Shown piece after piece: positions 25,101-37,235 of a stretch of DNA of 64,000 bases (positions within the stretch are counted from its first letter, which is position 1; every line of letters starts with the position of its first letter). The stretch spans positions 496,001 to 560,000 of the forward strand of contig JAKOGI010000147.1 in the NCBI GenBank assembly GCA_029747015.1, given 5' to 3'. The DNA is from Carnegiea gigantea. Its lineage: Eukaryota; Streptophyta; Magnoliopsida; Caryophyllales; Cactaceae. The notes below the pieces were generated by a model. That model saw only the letters and a list, made by a program, of their open reading frames with translations, had not been told where the DNA came from and ran no database searches. A program made the translations under genes and the position numbers.

Positions 25101-26260
25101 CAACTTAACATTGAGAACGCCTTTCTTCATGACTTTCTTACTGAGCAAGTTTATATGCATTAGCCCCCTCGATTTGTTGATCCGCGTTACCCTCACCATG
25201 TGTGTCGTCTTAAAAAGGCTATTTATGGATTAAAATAGGCTCCTTGTGCTTGGTTTCATCATTTTAGTAGCTTTCTTCTCACACATGGGTTTATCTACAG
25301 TCAGTTTGACCTTCTATGTTCATTTTCTTCTCGCCAACTCCTCATTCTTCTCTTATATGTCGATGACATTGTTTTGATGGGTAGTTCTTCCACTTTTCTC
25401 TTCTCCTTGATTGATGTTCTGTCTCGTTAGTTTGTTATGAAGGATCTGGGAAATCTTCATTACTTCCTGGGTGTACAAGTTTCACGTTCTCCTACAGGTT
25501 TGTTTCTCTCTCAATACAAATACGCCGTAGACCTTCTTCGAAAATTCCACCTTCATACCTATAAACCTGTTCGTACACCCATTATTAGTAGGACGGCCCT
25601 CACCCTCACAGATGGTGATTTACTTGCAGATCCAACCGAATACAGAAGCATGGTAGGTACTCTTCAATATTTCACTATGACTCGACTTGATATTACATAT
25701 GCAGTCCATGTAATTTCCCAATTCATGCATGCCCCCTGCACTACTCATCTTTCTACTGTCAAGCGCATTTTTTGGTACTTGCAGGGTACATTGCGTGATA
25801 TTATATTGCTTTTCCTGCCATTACTTCTTCTGTTGTTGTGGCATACTCTAATGTTGATTGGGCTGGGTGCTAGTGTACATATCATTCTACTACTGGCTCT
25901 GCTATTTTCTTTGGACCTAATCTTATTGTCTGGCATTCCAAGAAACAACCCACGGTGTCCAAATCATCTACTGAACCTGAATATCGTGAAGTTGCTTATG
26001 CTATTGCAGAGACTATTTGGATTCACAAATTACTTCATGATCTAAGCATTGTTCTATTGGCTCCCACTAAGGTTTTGTGTGACAATATTAGTTCCACTTA
26101 CCTTACCGCCAATCCTATTCATCATGAGTGCAGTAAGCACATTGTAGTTGATTATCATTTCGTACAAGACCGTGTTGCTCATGGAGACCTTGTCATTCAT
26201 TATGTACCTACGCAGTTCCAGTTAGCTAATATTTTCACCAAAGGGTTGTCATCTAGTTAG
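22110..26260 (+). pseudogene. Ty1/copia gag-pol polyprotein, broken
   Basis: Domains in order: gag (22110-22900, with NYLPWKTQLV and a UBN2-like tract), a zinc knuckle CQICHSLGHSA (about 22950), a decayed protease site YLDSTAVSHMT (23075), GAG-pre-integrase WHQPLGHCGNN (23460), integrase with DGGGEFANGS and NGVAERKH (23600-24250), and reverse transcriptase (SKWVYKIKY 24920, YVDDIVLMG 25350). RNase H reads through WHSKKQPTVSKSST (25930) to IFTKGLSS at 26250. Frames change repeatedly and stops are frequent, so it is inactive. The 5' LTR and leader lie 20 kb away at 1773-1957; the 3' LTR follows at 26319. Confidence 0.9.
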
Positions 26261-26318
26261 TTTTCTTTTTTGAAAGCCAATTTGTCCATTCGTTCCTCTC
26301 CTGTACTGATTGAGGAGG

Positions 26319-26419
26319 TGTAATAGATGACCAAGGACATTTATGTAATTAAACATGTATTCTCTATTTATAAGTATAGCTCTCGGATTGGGTGAGCCAA
26401 TGAACCCAAAACTCTCACA
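26319..26419 (+). repeat. 3' LTR of split Ty1/copia element
   Basis: It follows the purine tract GATTGAGGAGG and starts TGTAATAGATG, ending TCTCACA. It pairs with 1773-1873. AAGCAA just beyond it repeats the base string before the left LTR. Confidence 0.8.
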
Positions 26420-26426
26420 CAAGCAA

Positions 26427-26734
26427 CGAAAAACAAAGATTGGAGCGAGATTTATAGCAGGGATTCCGACGGAGTACTCTCCCAAAATACTTTTTTTCGA
26501 TGGAATTCCAACGAATTTTTCCATTGGAATTTTCAAAAAATTTTGAAGTTCCCTCCATTCAACTTGGAATAAAATAAAATTTCAGATTTTTTAATATTTG
26601 ATTTTCGACGGAAAGTCCGTCGGAATTCATATTTCCATCGAAAAACTTTTGGAATTTCGGGGAATTTGTCAGAATCTATCGGATCTGTTTTGGGGTGGAA
26701 TATTCTACCAAAATAAGGCAAATTTTTAGTAGTG
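26427..26734 (+). mobile_element. Right end of CACTA-type transposon
   Basis: Subterminal CCGACGGA/TCCGTCGG motifs (26462-26640) lead to the terminus TTTTTAGTAGTG, the inverse of the left end at 1112. The flank after it, GGATGGCTAGGAGAATACTT, resembles the flank before the left end (about 1050-1110). Confidence 0.65.
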
Positions 26735-27269
26735 ACGGGATGGCTAGGAGAATACTTATGAGACTACAAGATATTTATGGGTAAAGTAGTACTGAGAAAC
26801 GGGTCAGTTCAGGTCGACCCAAATAGGTCAATCATGTGTTAACCTTAAAATAGCTTACATTCACTCAAAATTGAGATATAACATATTTACACACTAAATG
26901 GTCAAAATCATGTCGACTTCATGTCGAAATCAGTTTGGTTCATATGAGTTCGTGTTTCTCTCAGTAATTTCATATTGAATGCAAGTTGTGTCATCGTATC
27001 GAGCCAGATTTTTGCAGCTCTAAACTAAAACAGTGTCGTACTCTTAAAAAATTTTCAAAACATGGTTAATCAAGTAATTCTACTGTGAAACCAGTTGTAT
27101 TTGATGAATTGTAAGTTTTATCGATCCTATGCTTGTTGTGAGATTTTTATTATTTTATTTTTGTGGAAAGCTATGTTATGTCATAGTTGGGAGACTCTAA
27201 TGGTAACATTTTGCAATTATGCTCCACAAGGTTAACTTATAGAAGATATTATGAAATCTAACTTGGTAA

Positions 27270-27516
27270 GGTCCTTTTTTTTCATTTAAAAAGAATGGGT
27301 ATGGAATGGGAATGAATTGGACGAATTGAGAAATAATAGTATTTTTCTTAATGGCGGTGGAGGAAATAGAAAGGAATGGGAACTTCTGTTTTGAGATAGA
27401 GTCAAAACTGAAAAGCAGGGGAAGGAATCATAAGGAATGAGATTTAAATTTCTTAAAAGAGTATAAAGGGATGAAAAGGATGTTAAACCCCAATTTACAA
27501 CAAAAAAAAAAGGCCC
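27270..27516. mobile_element. Tourist-like MITE (PIF/Harbinger type)
   Basis: A 247-bp AT-rich element with ends GGTCCTTTTTTTT and AAAAAAAAAAGGCCC (inverted, one mismatch), flanked by TAA at 27267-27269 and 27517-27519. TAA/TTA duplications are the mark of PIF/Harbinger MITEs. It has no coding capacity. Confidence 0.75.
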
Positions 27517-27819
27517 TAAAACGAAGAAGTTAGAAAGAAAGATCTAGATTCTCCACCCGTATGAGGCTCATTTCATTGAACACCTAGATTGTGGAAAAAA
27601 AATATAAATAGAAATGAAAATTTTGTATATGGACACCATGTCACAATATCATATCTTTATTCATGTATAAATTACATGGAATGTCACCCAACTAAAAATT
27701 GATTCCATTATGAATTTGCTTAAGAAGAGTGCAATTCTAACCCAGATATTTAATAATAACTCTCAAAGACTTTATCAGTTTAGTCTAATATTTAATCCAA
27801 GAAGCTATAATATTTGTAG

Positions 27820-28346
27820 ATGGACTAGGACAAAAGTGAAAAATGCTGCCCCAAGTAAAATATTTTGCCAATTGCCTTGCCTAAACACATTGAAAATAAA
27901 ACCCATCCTCCAAAACTACCCAATGTGTTGTTCCTCCTCCACATGGTTCCGAATTGGACTCATTCCAAAGATAAACGCCATACTTTCTGTCATTCCATTT
28001 GAAATTGCAATAGCAAGAAGTAAAATAATTGAGCCATGGATTATGGACTTTAGGTAGTTTAAAATCCCATCCAAAGCTTATCAAAATGGAGTATTGCTTG
28101 TTTTAGCTGCCCTGGCTCAAGAACATGCTCTACATCACCTCTAGTCGTACCAATGGTGGTACCAAGCACAGTGCACTATGCAATGTAGTTTTAGCTGCCC
28201 AGATTTCAGACCACTGGTTATCAAAATGGAGTATTGCTTGTTTCCAACACTATCAGGCATTATTAATGCCATTGTTGTTGGAACAAAATTGATTATTTGA
28301 GTTATCAATTGCACGCAAATTACAAGGTGATCCATTATTTTCCCAT
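27820..28346 (-). pseudogene. Broken S-protein homologue (copy 2)
   Basis: It is similar to the intact gene at 21169-21657. The start ATG at 28346 survives but codon 4 is TAA, and a frameshift follows. The middle carries a local rearrangement: the block ATCAAAATGGAGTATTGCTTGTTT occurs at 28079 and again near 28217. The C-terminal half is still readable (SFGWDF, CYCNFKWN, THWVVLEDGFYF). A chitinase pseudogene follows in the same orientation. Confidence 0.85.
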
Positions 28347-30130
<1,784 letters not shown>

Positions 30131-31080
30131 ATCTATATTTTTTTCTGGGATACCTTGTTGATGCACGAATATTTTGTTGAACCTGAGCTCCTTAGACCTT
30201 ACATAAGAACGTATGGGTACCATCAACATGGAGTTCCTTCTAGGAAAGCCGGCCATGGTCTACACAATTTGTCAGCAAGAGTGCATGACTAGATAATTTA
30301 CGAAACATCAAGAATTGAGGTTGAAATATATTTTTGGAAATTAGATAACGTAAAAAAGATGGAGATTCCTCGCTCCAGAATCCTCAGTTTACTTACAAGC
30401 AGGATAATATTTAAGGCCTTAAGATGAAGTATCGCATGCTACGCACAAGGAGAGAAGAACACGATACATTATTGTATTAGCAGTTAGCACAACAACCATT
30501 AGCATTGTGCTCAAGAAAGGTGTCAAACAATTTTTTTTTTTTGCCCCGGGGGGTCACATCCTTCTTTGACATTTTCCACATTTTCTTTGACACTTTTACA
30601 TTACGAATAAATAAACGGGTAAATCATAAATTGACAAATGCGGCGGGTCCCAGGGTATAAGGGAAATGACATCACTAACAATTTCCCGCATATTTTCTTT
30701 GACATTGTCCTCGCAAATGAAATTGAGACATACGAAATATGCTATGCTAGTTTGAATAGCATGTGCATGATAAGCAGCTAATTCAGCTTGTTATTCTTTT
30801 TTTCATTTGGTTTCGTTTTAGCATTTAGCCGCATAGAATACGAAATTATTTATACATTTAATTTTATAGCAACTTTTAAAATATTTATTACCCATGCGGC
30901 TATGCTAGTTTAGATTTTTAGACCACATTCTCTTTTCTTTGTGCCATCCGTGTATGAACTTCTAATTTTTTTTAAAAAAATTATGTTGTTCATACCCTGT
31001 TCTATTTCGCAATAAGATACGGCCGTAAACTGTAAGACAATGTAAGGAGCTCTAAGGATATGTGAGAAGATGTAAAGAGC
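30131..31080 (-). other. Chitinase copy 1 upstream region
   Basis: No gene is seen. It is homologous to the upstream flanks of the copies at 50.7, 53.4, 60.6 and 61.8 kb. It contains a T-tract/CCCCGGGGGG block (30531-30556), repeated TTTGACATTTT..CCACAT motifs and AAATGACATCACTAAC. Short GTAAGGAGC-like repeats occur at 31035-31080. Confidence 0.6.
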
Positions 31081-32286
31081 TAGACCTGTCAATTCGGACG
31101 GGCGGGTTAAATACGGATCGGGTGTATTTAGGGTTCGGGTAAAATACGGGTCGGGTGTATTTCGGGTTCGGGTAAAATACGGGTCGGGTGTATTTCGGTT
31201 TTACGGGTTTCGGATCAACCCAACGGGTTTAGAGCGCCTTTTCTGTGAGTTATTTTTCTTTTTTTAAAATCAAAAATTCTGCATATTTATTACTCAAAAT
31301 TGTCATTATTTAATGAAAATGCATAATAATTGTAATTTCTCAAAAGAATATTAAAATATTCAAATATTTTATTATAATATGTGAACATCTTGTATGAGCA
31401 GGTAAAGAATTAAACCCCACTTGATTTTGAGTAGATCGACCCGTATATTGAAAGAAGGTTAATAATCCGTCAACCATTTATTGGGCAGTCCGTCTAGAGT
31501 ATTTTAATGGGTTGTAGCAGTTTCACTGCTAATAACCTATTTAATAATTTAATATTTTTATTAACTAACCTACCAATGTCTAATCAAGTAAAACTTTATT
31601 AATAGACCGACCCTAATACGAAAACGACTAGTCATTTTCATATTAGGGTAGTCATTTTTCTACCGTTAGTATCATAGTTCAAGACTAGTCAGAACGAAAA
31701 TCAAATAAAATTAAATAAAAGAAGTACAAGATATTATCTTGCAGTTATAACATCAAAATTTTAAATTATTACAAATTAATTAATTTTTAAAAAATTAGAC
31801 AGATTTGTTTAACTAACTATATGATGGTATGACTTTCGCATCTTTAATGCTTGTGTTCTTTTAAATTAACTTTTTAAAAAAGATTAGATAGTTACTCCAT
31901 GTAATTTTATACCTATTTTTAACGTTTTGCCATTTAAAAGTTGTGTACGGTTTTATTTTCGAAGAATGGAGAAGAAAAAATAAGGTTATTATTGTTTAAT
32001 TTGTAAATAGATGCAATAGTTATATAATGTCTTTTCAAAATACTCAATAAAAATGACTAACCATTATTGTTAAAAGAGATAAATTAGAGAAAAATAAAGA
32101 ACTAAGGATATAATGTTCGGGTCAAGCGGGCGGGTTCGGGTTCGGGTCGGGTTTGACCCGCTAATTTGCGGGTTTTTCGGGTTCGGTTTATTTCGGGTTC
32201 GGGTCGAGAAAATCGTGTTCAAAGCCCAAAATTTTCGGGCGGGTTCGGGTCGGGTTTTCGGGCCGGGTCAATTTTTGACAGGTCTA
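31081..32286. mobile_element. Non-autonomous hAT element
   Basis: It starts TAGACCTGTCAA and ends TTGACAGGTCTA, a perfect 12-bp inverted repeat. The perfect 8-bp duplication TAAAGAGC lies at 31073-31080 and 32287-32294. Both ends carry runs of CGGGTTCGGGT/GGGTCGGGT-type motifs, usual for this plant MITE-like group. The 1.2-kb interior has no open frame of note. Confidence 0.9.
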
Positions 32287-32597
32287 TAAAGAGCTGTAAG
32301 AAGATGTAAGAGCTGTAAGGAGTTGTAAGGATAGATGTAAAGAGTTTTAATTATTGAAGAGTTGTATAGTATAATTTGCGACAATTATGATATATTAGTC
32401 ATATTTACGACTAAAATTTGATACCATCAGTAAACAAAATATTTCTTAATATAATTGAAATGAAATATGTTTGTTTTGTAATAAACATTTTGGATGAAAA
32501 ATAATAATATTAAAATAATAAACTTATTAAAAATAAATCATTAACTAAGTTAATTACACAATAACAAAATATATTAAATCTCGGAAAAAATTACTGC

Positions 32598-32735
32598 CAT
32601 GTACCCCACTTTGTGTGGAAATCATAACTAGGGGACCATTGTTATTGGAATGTATTTAAAAGTACACAGTATTCTGTGGAAACTATTTTAAGGAGACCAT
32701 TCACTATTTACATTTTCTTTTAAGCCCTTAAACTT
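32598..32735. repeat. Left arm of imperfect inverted repeat flanking the pararetrovirus
   Basis: It matches the reverse complement of about 45365-45495, sharing GGAATGTATTT, AAACTATT and a TAGGGG block in the same order with many substitutions. It lies 110 bp before the viral primer site. Confidence 0.55.
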
Positions 32736-32843
32736 TTCATATTTTCAAATCTACCATCAATCCTTAAAAACTTACTTTCGAAAAATTGAAAATTTAGTTT
32801 GTAATTTTTTGCTCACTAATAGATCTCGACGTTCTCTTTCATA

Positions 32844-32856
32844 TGGTATCAGAGCC
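32844..32856 (+). promoter_or_regulatory. Pararetrovirus minus-strand primer site (tRNA-Met)
   Basis: TGGTATCAGAGCC matches the initiator tRNA-Met site that all caulimovirids use, which conventionally marks base 1 of their genomes. The viral frames begin about 80 bp later. Confidence 0.85.
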
Positions 32857-32933
32857 ACGTGCACAAAAATAATTGAGATTATTAAGTTAATTAATGACTT
32901 ATTAAGCTCATTAACTGTAATTAGCTAAGATTA

Positions 32934-33317
32934 ATGCTTGAACCGTCATCTGCTTGCTCTGATCCTAATTATTCACATATTGTTTACTCACCGGAAGGTA
33001 ATATCTCATTAGCACCTCAATTAAACTATATCACTGATATAGTTTTAGAATTAAAAGTTGAATTAGCTAAAATTAAGACTGAACTAAAAGATCTTAAAAA
33101 TCAGTTAACTGTTGTCCATATTTCTCTCATTAACGAAGTCAGACACAGCGAAAAAGCTACTCCAAGGATTAGTACTCCTTTTCAGCATAAATATCCTTTT
33201 CAAAATTCAAGAAATAAAATTCCATTTCCTTTACAAGAAATAAAAATCCAAAAAGAAATAGGAGAACAATCTGATGCAAAATCTACTGAAAAGAAAGAAA
33301 AAGAAGATGAAGTATGA
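32934..33317 (+). CDS. Endogenous caulimovirid ORF 1, coiled-coil protein
   Basis: This open frame of 127 residues is predicted to form a coiled coil around residues 35-60 (ITDIVLELKVELAKIKTELKDLKNQL) and ends in a Lys/Glu-rich tail. Small coiled-coil proteins upstream of the capsid gene are virion-associated in several caulimovirid genera; that role here is an inference from position and composition. Its stop overlaps the start of the next frame by 11 bases (ATG at 33307), the compact arrangement usual for these viruses. It is the only viral frame in the insert without a stop, but with the rest of the genome broken it is unlikely to act. Confidence 0.55.
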   Translation: MLEPSSACSDPNYSHIVYSPEGNISLAPQLNYITDIVLELKVELAKIKTELKDLKNQLTVVHISLINEVRHSEKATPRISTPFQHKYPFQNSRNKIPFPLQEIKIQKEIGEQSDAKSTEKKEKEDEV

Positions 33318-34384
33318 AAAATACAATCTTGAAGAACTACAAAAAATGTTCGAGGAAGAATAAAATCCAGAAGAATTAAACAAAATCATGGGCGCAATTA
33401 GTGATAAACATGACGTTTTGGCTGAAGACAATGAAGAGACCAATAATGTCCAAATATTAGAATAAATATATCAGCAAATGAATCTTATTAAACTTGATGA
33501 TCTTAATGCGCTACGATTAGAAGAAGTTAAACAACAATTAGATAAAAAATATGGTAAAATGGTTGCTGAGAATGAGATTAACGAAATCGGAGAAGAAATT
33601 GACTTATATGAAACAGAGACTAGTTTTGTTAATAATGTCGTTCCTAAACCTGAAGAATTTGGTGAACCATCCAGAAGAAACACTCATTTCTTAAGACCTA
33701 AATATGTTCCTGTAGGTCATACAATCAATTTTTTCTTTGGGTTTGTCCCAAGAAAAACCACGACCTATGAAGATATTGGCCTTACCCCCAATTAGCCAAA
33801 CTAGTTATATCTTAAATATTGATGGAGCTCGTAAAAGAGAAGAAATATTTGAGCACTGGAAAAGAGGAATGAACAGTGTCTCAAACCTAAATACTACATG
33901 GACTGCGGCAAACTTCGTAAATTATATCGAACATAGTTTCTTTGGCACTATAGCTGACTGGTATGATTCATTAAGCGAAGATGGTAAAAATACACTAAGA
34001 ATGATGGAAACACCAACTGTCATGTTTAGAAGTCTGTGCAAAAAAATTGAAACTGAATTCATCGGAACTAAAATTGATTCAGTCAATATTATTACAAAAT
34101 TGGGCATAATGAAACCAATCTTGGCATGTTCTATGATAAGTTGCCATATCCCATAAATTCGATAATTAATGAAAAATACATGGCATGGGTTGAACGAATA
34201 GATGTTGTTGATATCCTTTGTTCTAGAATCTCCTATTTGCGAAAATGGATCGATGAACAATGTCTTGATCTTCAAAAGCAAAAGAAGATAAAGAAGCAAT
34301 TATTGACTTGCTGGGATTCTTTCACCAATGGGGAAAAGAATCTAAGAAAAGAAGAAAAAGAAAATTTTATAAGAAAAAGAGATT
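33307..34384 (+). pseudogene. Endogenous caulimovirid capsid gene, 5' part, broken
   Basis: From ATG 33307 the frame has stops at 33361 and 33463, then runs open to 33795 with an acidic N-terminal region. It shifts frame near 33785 into a capsid-core-like region (33800-34110, with EHWKRG, WTAANFVNYIEHSFFGTIADWYDSL and ETEFIG). It shifts back near 34120 (KLPYPINSIINEKYMAW). A gypsy element then interrupts it at 34385. The nucleocapsid zinc knuckle is on the far side at about 40300. Stops, two shifts and a 5.8-kb insertion make it inactive. Confidence 0.7.
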
Positions 34385-35797
34385 TGTTACGTGATAATTT
34401 GTCGCATTTTACGTGCCCTTTTCACCTAATCTTAGCTCGTATAATAATGTAATCTTTAGAGTTTTTCTTGTTTTATTAAGTATTTTTTGAGATTTTTACT
34501 TGTTTTGTTTATTCTTGCAGGTAATAAGTTGAATCAAGCAAATCCCGCGAAAAAGGGCGAAAAAGGATCGAAACAGGCGAAAAGACGGAAAAACGGGAGC
34601 CAGCCGGGCAGCCGGCCAGCAAGGTGGCACGGCCACCCCGTGCCACGTGGCACGGCCGTGCCACATGGCATGGTGCAGCCGTGCCACCTAGGCACGGTCG
34701 TGCCCCCTTGTTTCCTTCGGTTCTTCGCGGCCCGCCTTGTCTTCTATTTAATCCTCCTTTCTCGACCTTGTTCGGGGGCTTCTTCCTTCTACTTTTCTAG
34801 GTTAGTTTAGTTTAGGTTTTTAGCCAATAAAAACCCCTTTGAGGGGACTAGATTAAGATTTAGTTGTATTGATTTGGGATTGACGCTTGGGGATTTCCAC
34901 TTCACTCATTCAATTCAAGCATAAGTCTTCTTCTTCCTCTCTTATTATTTCAATTTTGTTATTGTTTGTTCTTGTTTAATCTTATTAGTTTAGATTGTAT
35001 TAGTTTAAGTGTTTAGTTTTGATTGTTAATTCATGTTTTATTTGATTGTTGGATTTCATTCTCTTTCCTTCAGTTCATGTTTATTACGTCCTTCGTTAGT
35101 TTAGGTTTAGGTTTAGGTTTTTGTGTTTTGTTAATGATTAGTTGTTAGAATTTGTTGGCTTGGGTTGTGATTAGCCTTTTGATGGCTAACTAATCTTGTA
35201 TTTGGCCTAACCATACCCAATCTATGCTTAGAACCTAGAGTTTTCCTTCATGCCCGCCAAGTGTTCGATGAAATGCCTGAGAGGGTTTTCATCCATATTT
35301 TTAGGCGATTGACTTATGCTGAGAGGTGAGGTCAATTTGCTAGTGTGGGAGAGGGAATAGCCGAGTTTGGGACACGAAAGTAGTATCCGAATCGAGTTAG
35401 GTCCGGGGTTGCTAGTTTTGTGGTCTAATTCGACTAACCCCACGAAAGTAGGTGGTTACGCGAGTTAGACTAGCTCATGACCCTTGAGAGAGGGCTTGGG
35501 TGGTCTTTGATGGTGCAACCGACCATCTCTTGTTCATAGTGTGGTTCGGGTAGGTTAGGACTCGTCTTGGTTAGTTGGTTCATCCATTGGTAAAATCACA
35601 ACTCCAAGTCGCTTGTTTCTGTGTTTGTAGCGTAGTTTAGTCTTTTCCTTTCACCCTTTGATCCTGCCTAGATTGAGACGCTTTAGTGAACTCTGGTAGT
35701 TGGAAACACAATTCCCTGCGGACGACACCCCAAGTACTCAACGATACACCTTGCACTTGGGGTTTATAAATATTAAAACTCTGTTTTTCTTGCAACA
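34385..35797 (+). repeat. 5' LTR of gag-only gypsy element 2
   Basis: It is 1413 bp, begins TGTTACGTGATAATTTG and ends CTTGCAACA. By eye it differs from the 3' LTR (38792-40187) at only some 20-25 positions plus one short deletion, so the insertion is recent. It contains GTGCCACGTGGCAC with a G-box core at 34643-34650. The left flank is AGATT (34380-34384). Confidence 0.9.
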
Positions 35798-35803
35798 AGT
35801 TTT

Positions 35804-35821
35804 TGGCGCCGTTGCCGGGGA
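35804..35821 (+). promoter_or_regulatory. Primer-binding site of gypsy element 2
   Basis: TGGCGCCGTTGCCGGGGA lies a few bases after the LTR end and is the primer site common in plant Tat/Athila-like gypsy elements. In element 1 the same site (3710-3727) carries substitutions. Confidence 0.8.
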
Positions 35822-35928
35822 ATTGGCGTTTTTCAATATTGGGGTTTACTTCAGCATTCGAGACTAGGCCTTTAGAAAATCCAAAAAAAATCAAAAAATC
35901 AAAAATTTCAAAAAAAAAAAAAGAAAAT

Positions 35929-37235
35929 ATGTCTCCTTTCCACTTCCCTCAACATGAGCATGAATTGTTTTGGCAATACTATGATAGATTACATGCTTTT
36001 CTTGCTCATTGTGGTTATTGCTTCGAGAAGTGGGAAATTTTGAACATGGTCTATGAGGGTGTGACTTGTGAGACCCGTGCTCTTTTGGAGCATTGGGATT
36101 TCTGTGCTCGAAACGTTGATGAAGCTTGGGAATTACTTGAGTGGTTGGCTAGGGATACTTATGAATTTGAGACTAGTCAATTTACTTCATCCATCCCATC
36201 CCCCTGCATTCCTAATTATACACCTCTTGCATGTGAGATCTGCCATCGTTCTGACCATGACAGTGTTTCTTGTCCCTATCGTATTTCTGCTGATGGCTTT
36301 GCTAGAATTTCTAGTATGATAGAGGCCATGAACAAGCAACAAGTTGAGTTTGCTGAGTTTGTTAATAAATCGCGGGAGTATGACCTATCACCCAAGATTG
36401 ACCCTAGTTCTAGTGCTCCTAGACTTGATGTCAATCTGTGTGATGATGGTGCGTCTTTTCCTCCTCTAGAGTCCGGACTAGAGGATGTGCTCGACCCTCC
36501 CTTACCTACTCTACCTCTTGTTGCTCCATCCCTACCTAGCACATTTAAGGACAACACTTTGACCTATCCTGATCCACCTTTCCCTTTAGCTCAGTCGACG
36601 GAGTTCGGGGTAGGTGCGACATTTTGTGTTGGTGCTAGTGTCGATGGGGATGATTTCTGTCTTGAGTCAGACGGTACTTGTAGTGAGGTGCAGGATCTTG
36701 ACAAGATTCTCGAGGGGAGTCCTGTGTGGATGCTGTGGCTGTAGTTTCATCTAGTCCTGATCTTACTGACCATGTATCCCTCAACCCCCTTGATATTTCT
36801 CATGCTTCTTCATGTTCACTACCCTCCTCTTCCCCTGAGTACCATAATTTATCACTCGTTGCATGTCATGATATGCTTGAGGGGAATGAGATAGACTGTA
36901 TGGAGTCTCTAGGTGCCTTTAGAGGGTATGACCCCTCCCTTGACTCTTATAGTCTATACCTAGAGGACATGCCAGGAAAAATCATCTTTTCTATTGAATT
37001 CAATCATTCTACTGATTTTTCTAAGGCATGTGATAAATTTAGGAGAGCACTTACTATTATTTCTGCATTCCTGTTTAAGTGCTCTTACTTACACTCATCT
37101 GAGTTGCAGGCTCAGGTGTTTGATAAACTTCTGCGAGCGTTGACGGCATCTGAGTTGGCGATGCGCGTCCTGAACACCGCCGAGGAGTGGCTGATGCTCA
37201 TCGCGCTTCCCCAACCTCGTCCTAGCGAGGTGTAG
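35929..37235 (+). pseudogene. Retrotransposon gag-like gene, element 2, one frameshift
   Basis: I place the start at ATG 35929 (MSPFHFPQHEHELF), matching the start of the copy in element 1; an upstream in-frame ATG at 35803 lies in the primer-site region. Residues about 45-85 form a gag block (ETRALLEHWDF...AWELLEWLARDTYEFE) and a full CX2CX4HX4C knuckle (CEICHRSDHDSVSC) follows near residue 105. The rest is Pro/Ser/Asp-rich. The frame ends at 36744 and continues from 36726 in another frame to 37235 (YHNLSLVACHDMLEGNEID, ALTIISAFLFKCSYLH, then AEEWLMLIALPQP). Element 1 is open across this breakpoint and broken elsewhere, so the ancestral gene was one frame of roughly 430 codons. Confidence 0.75.
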
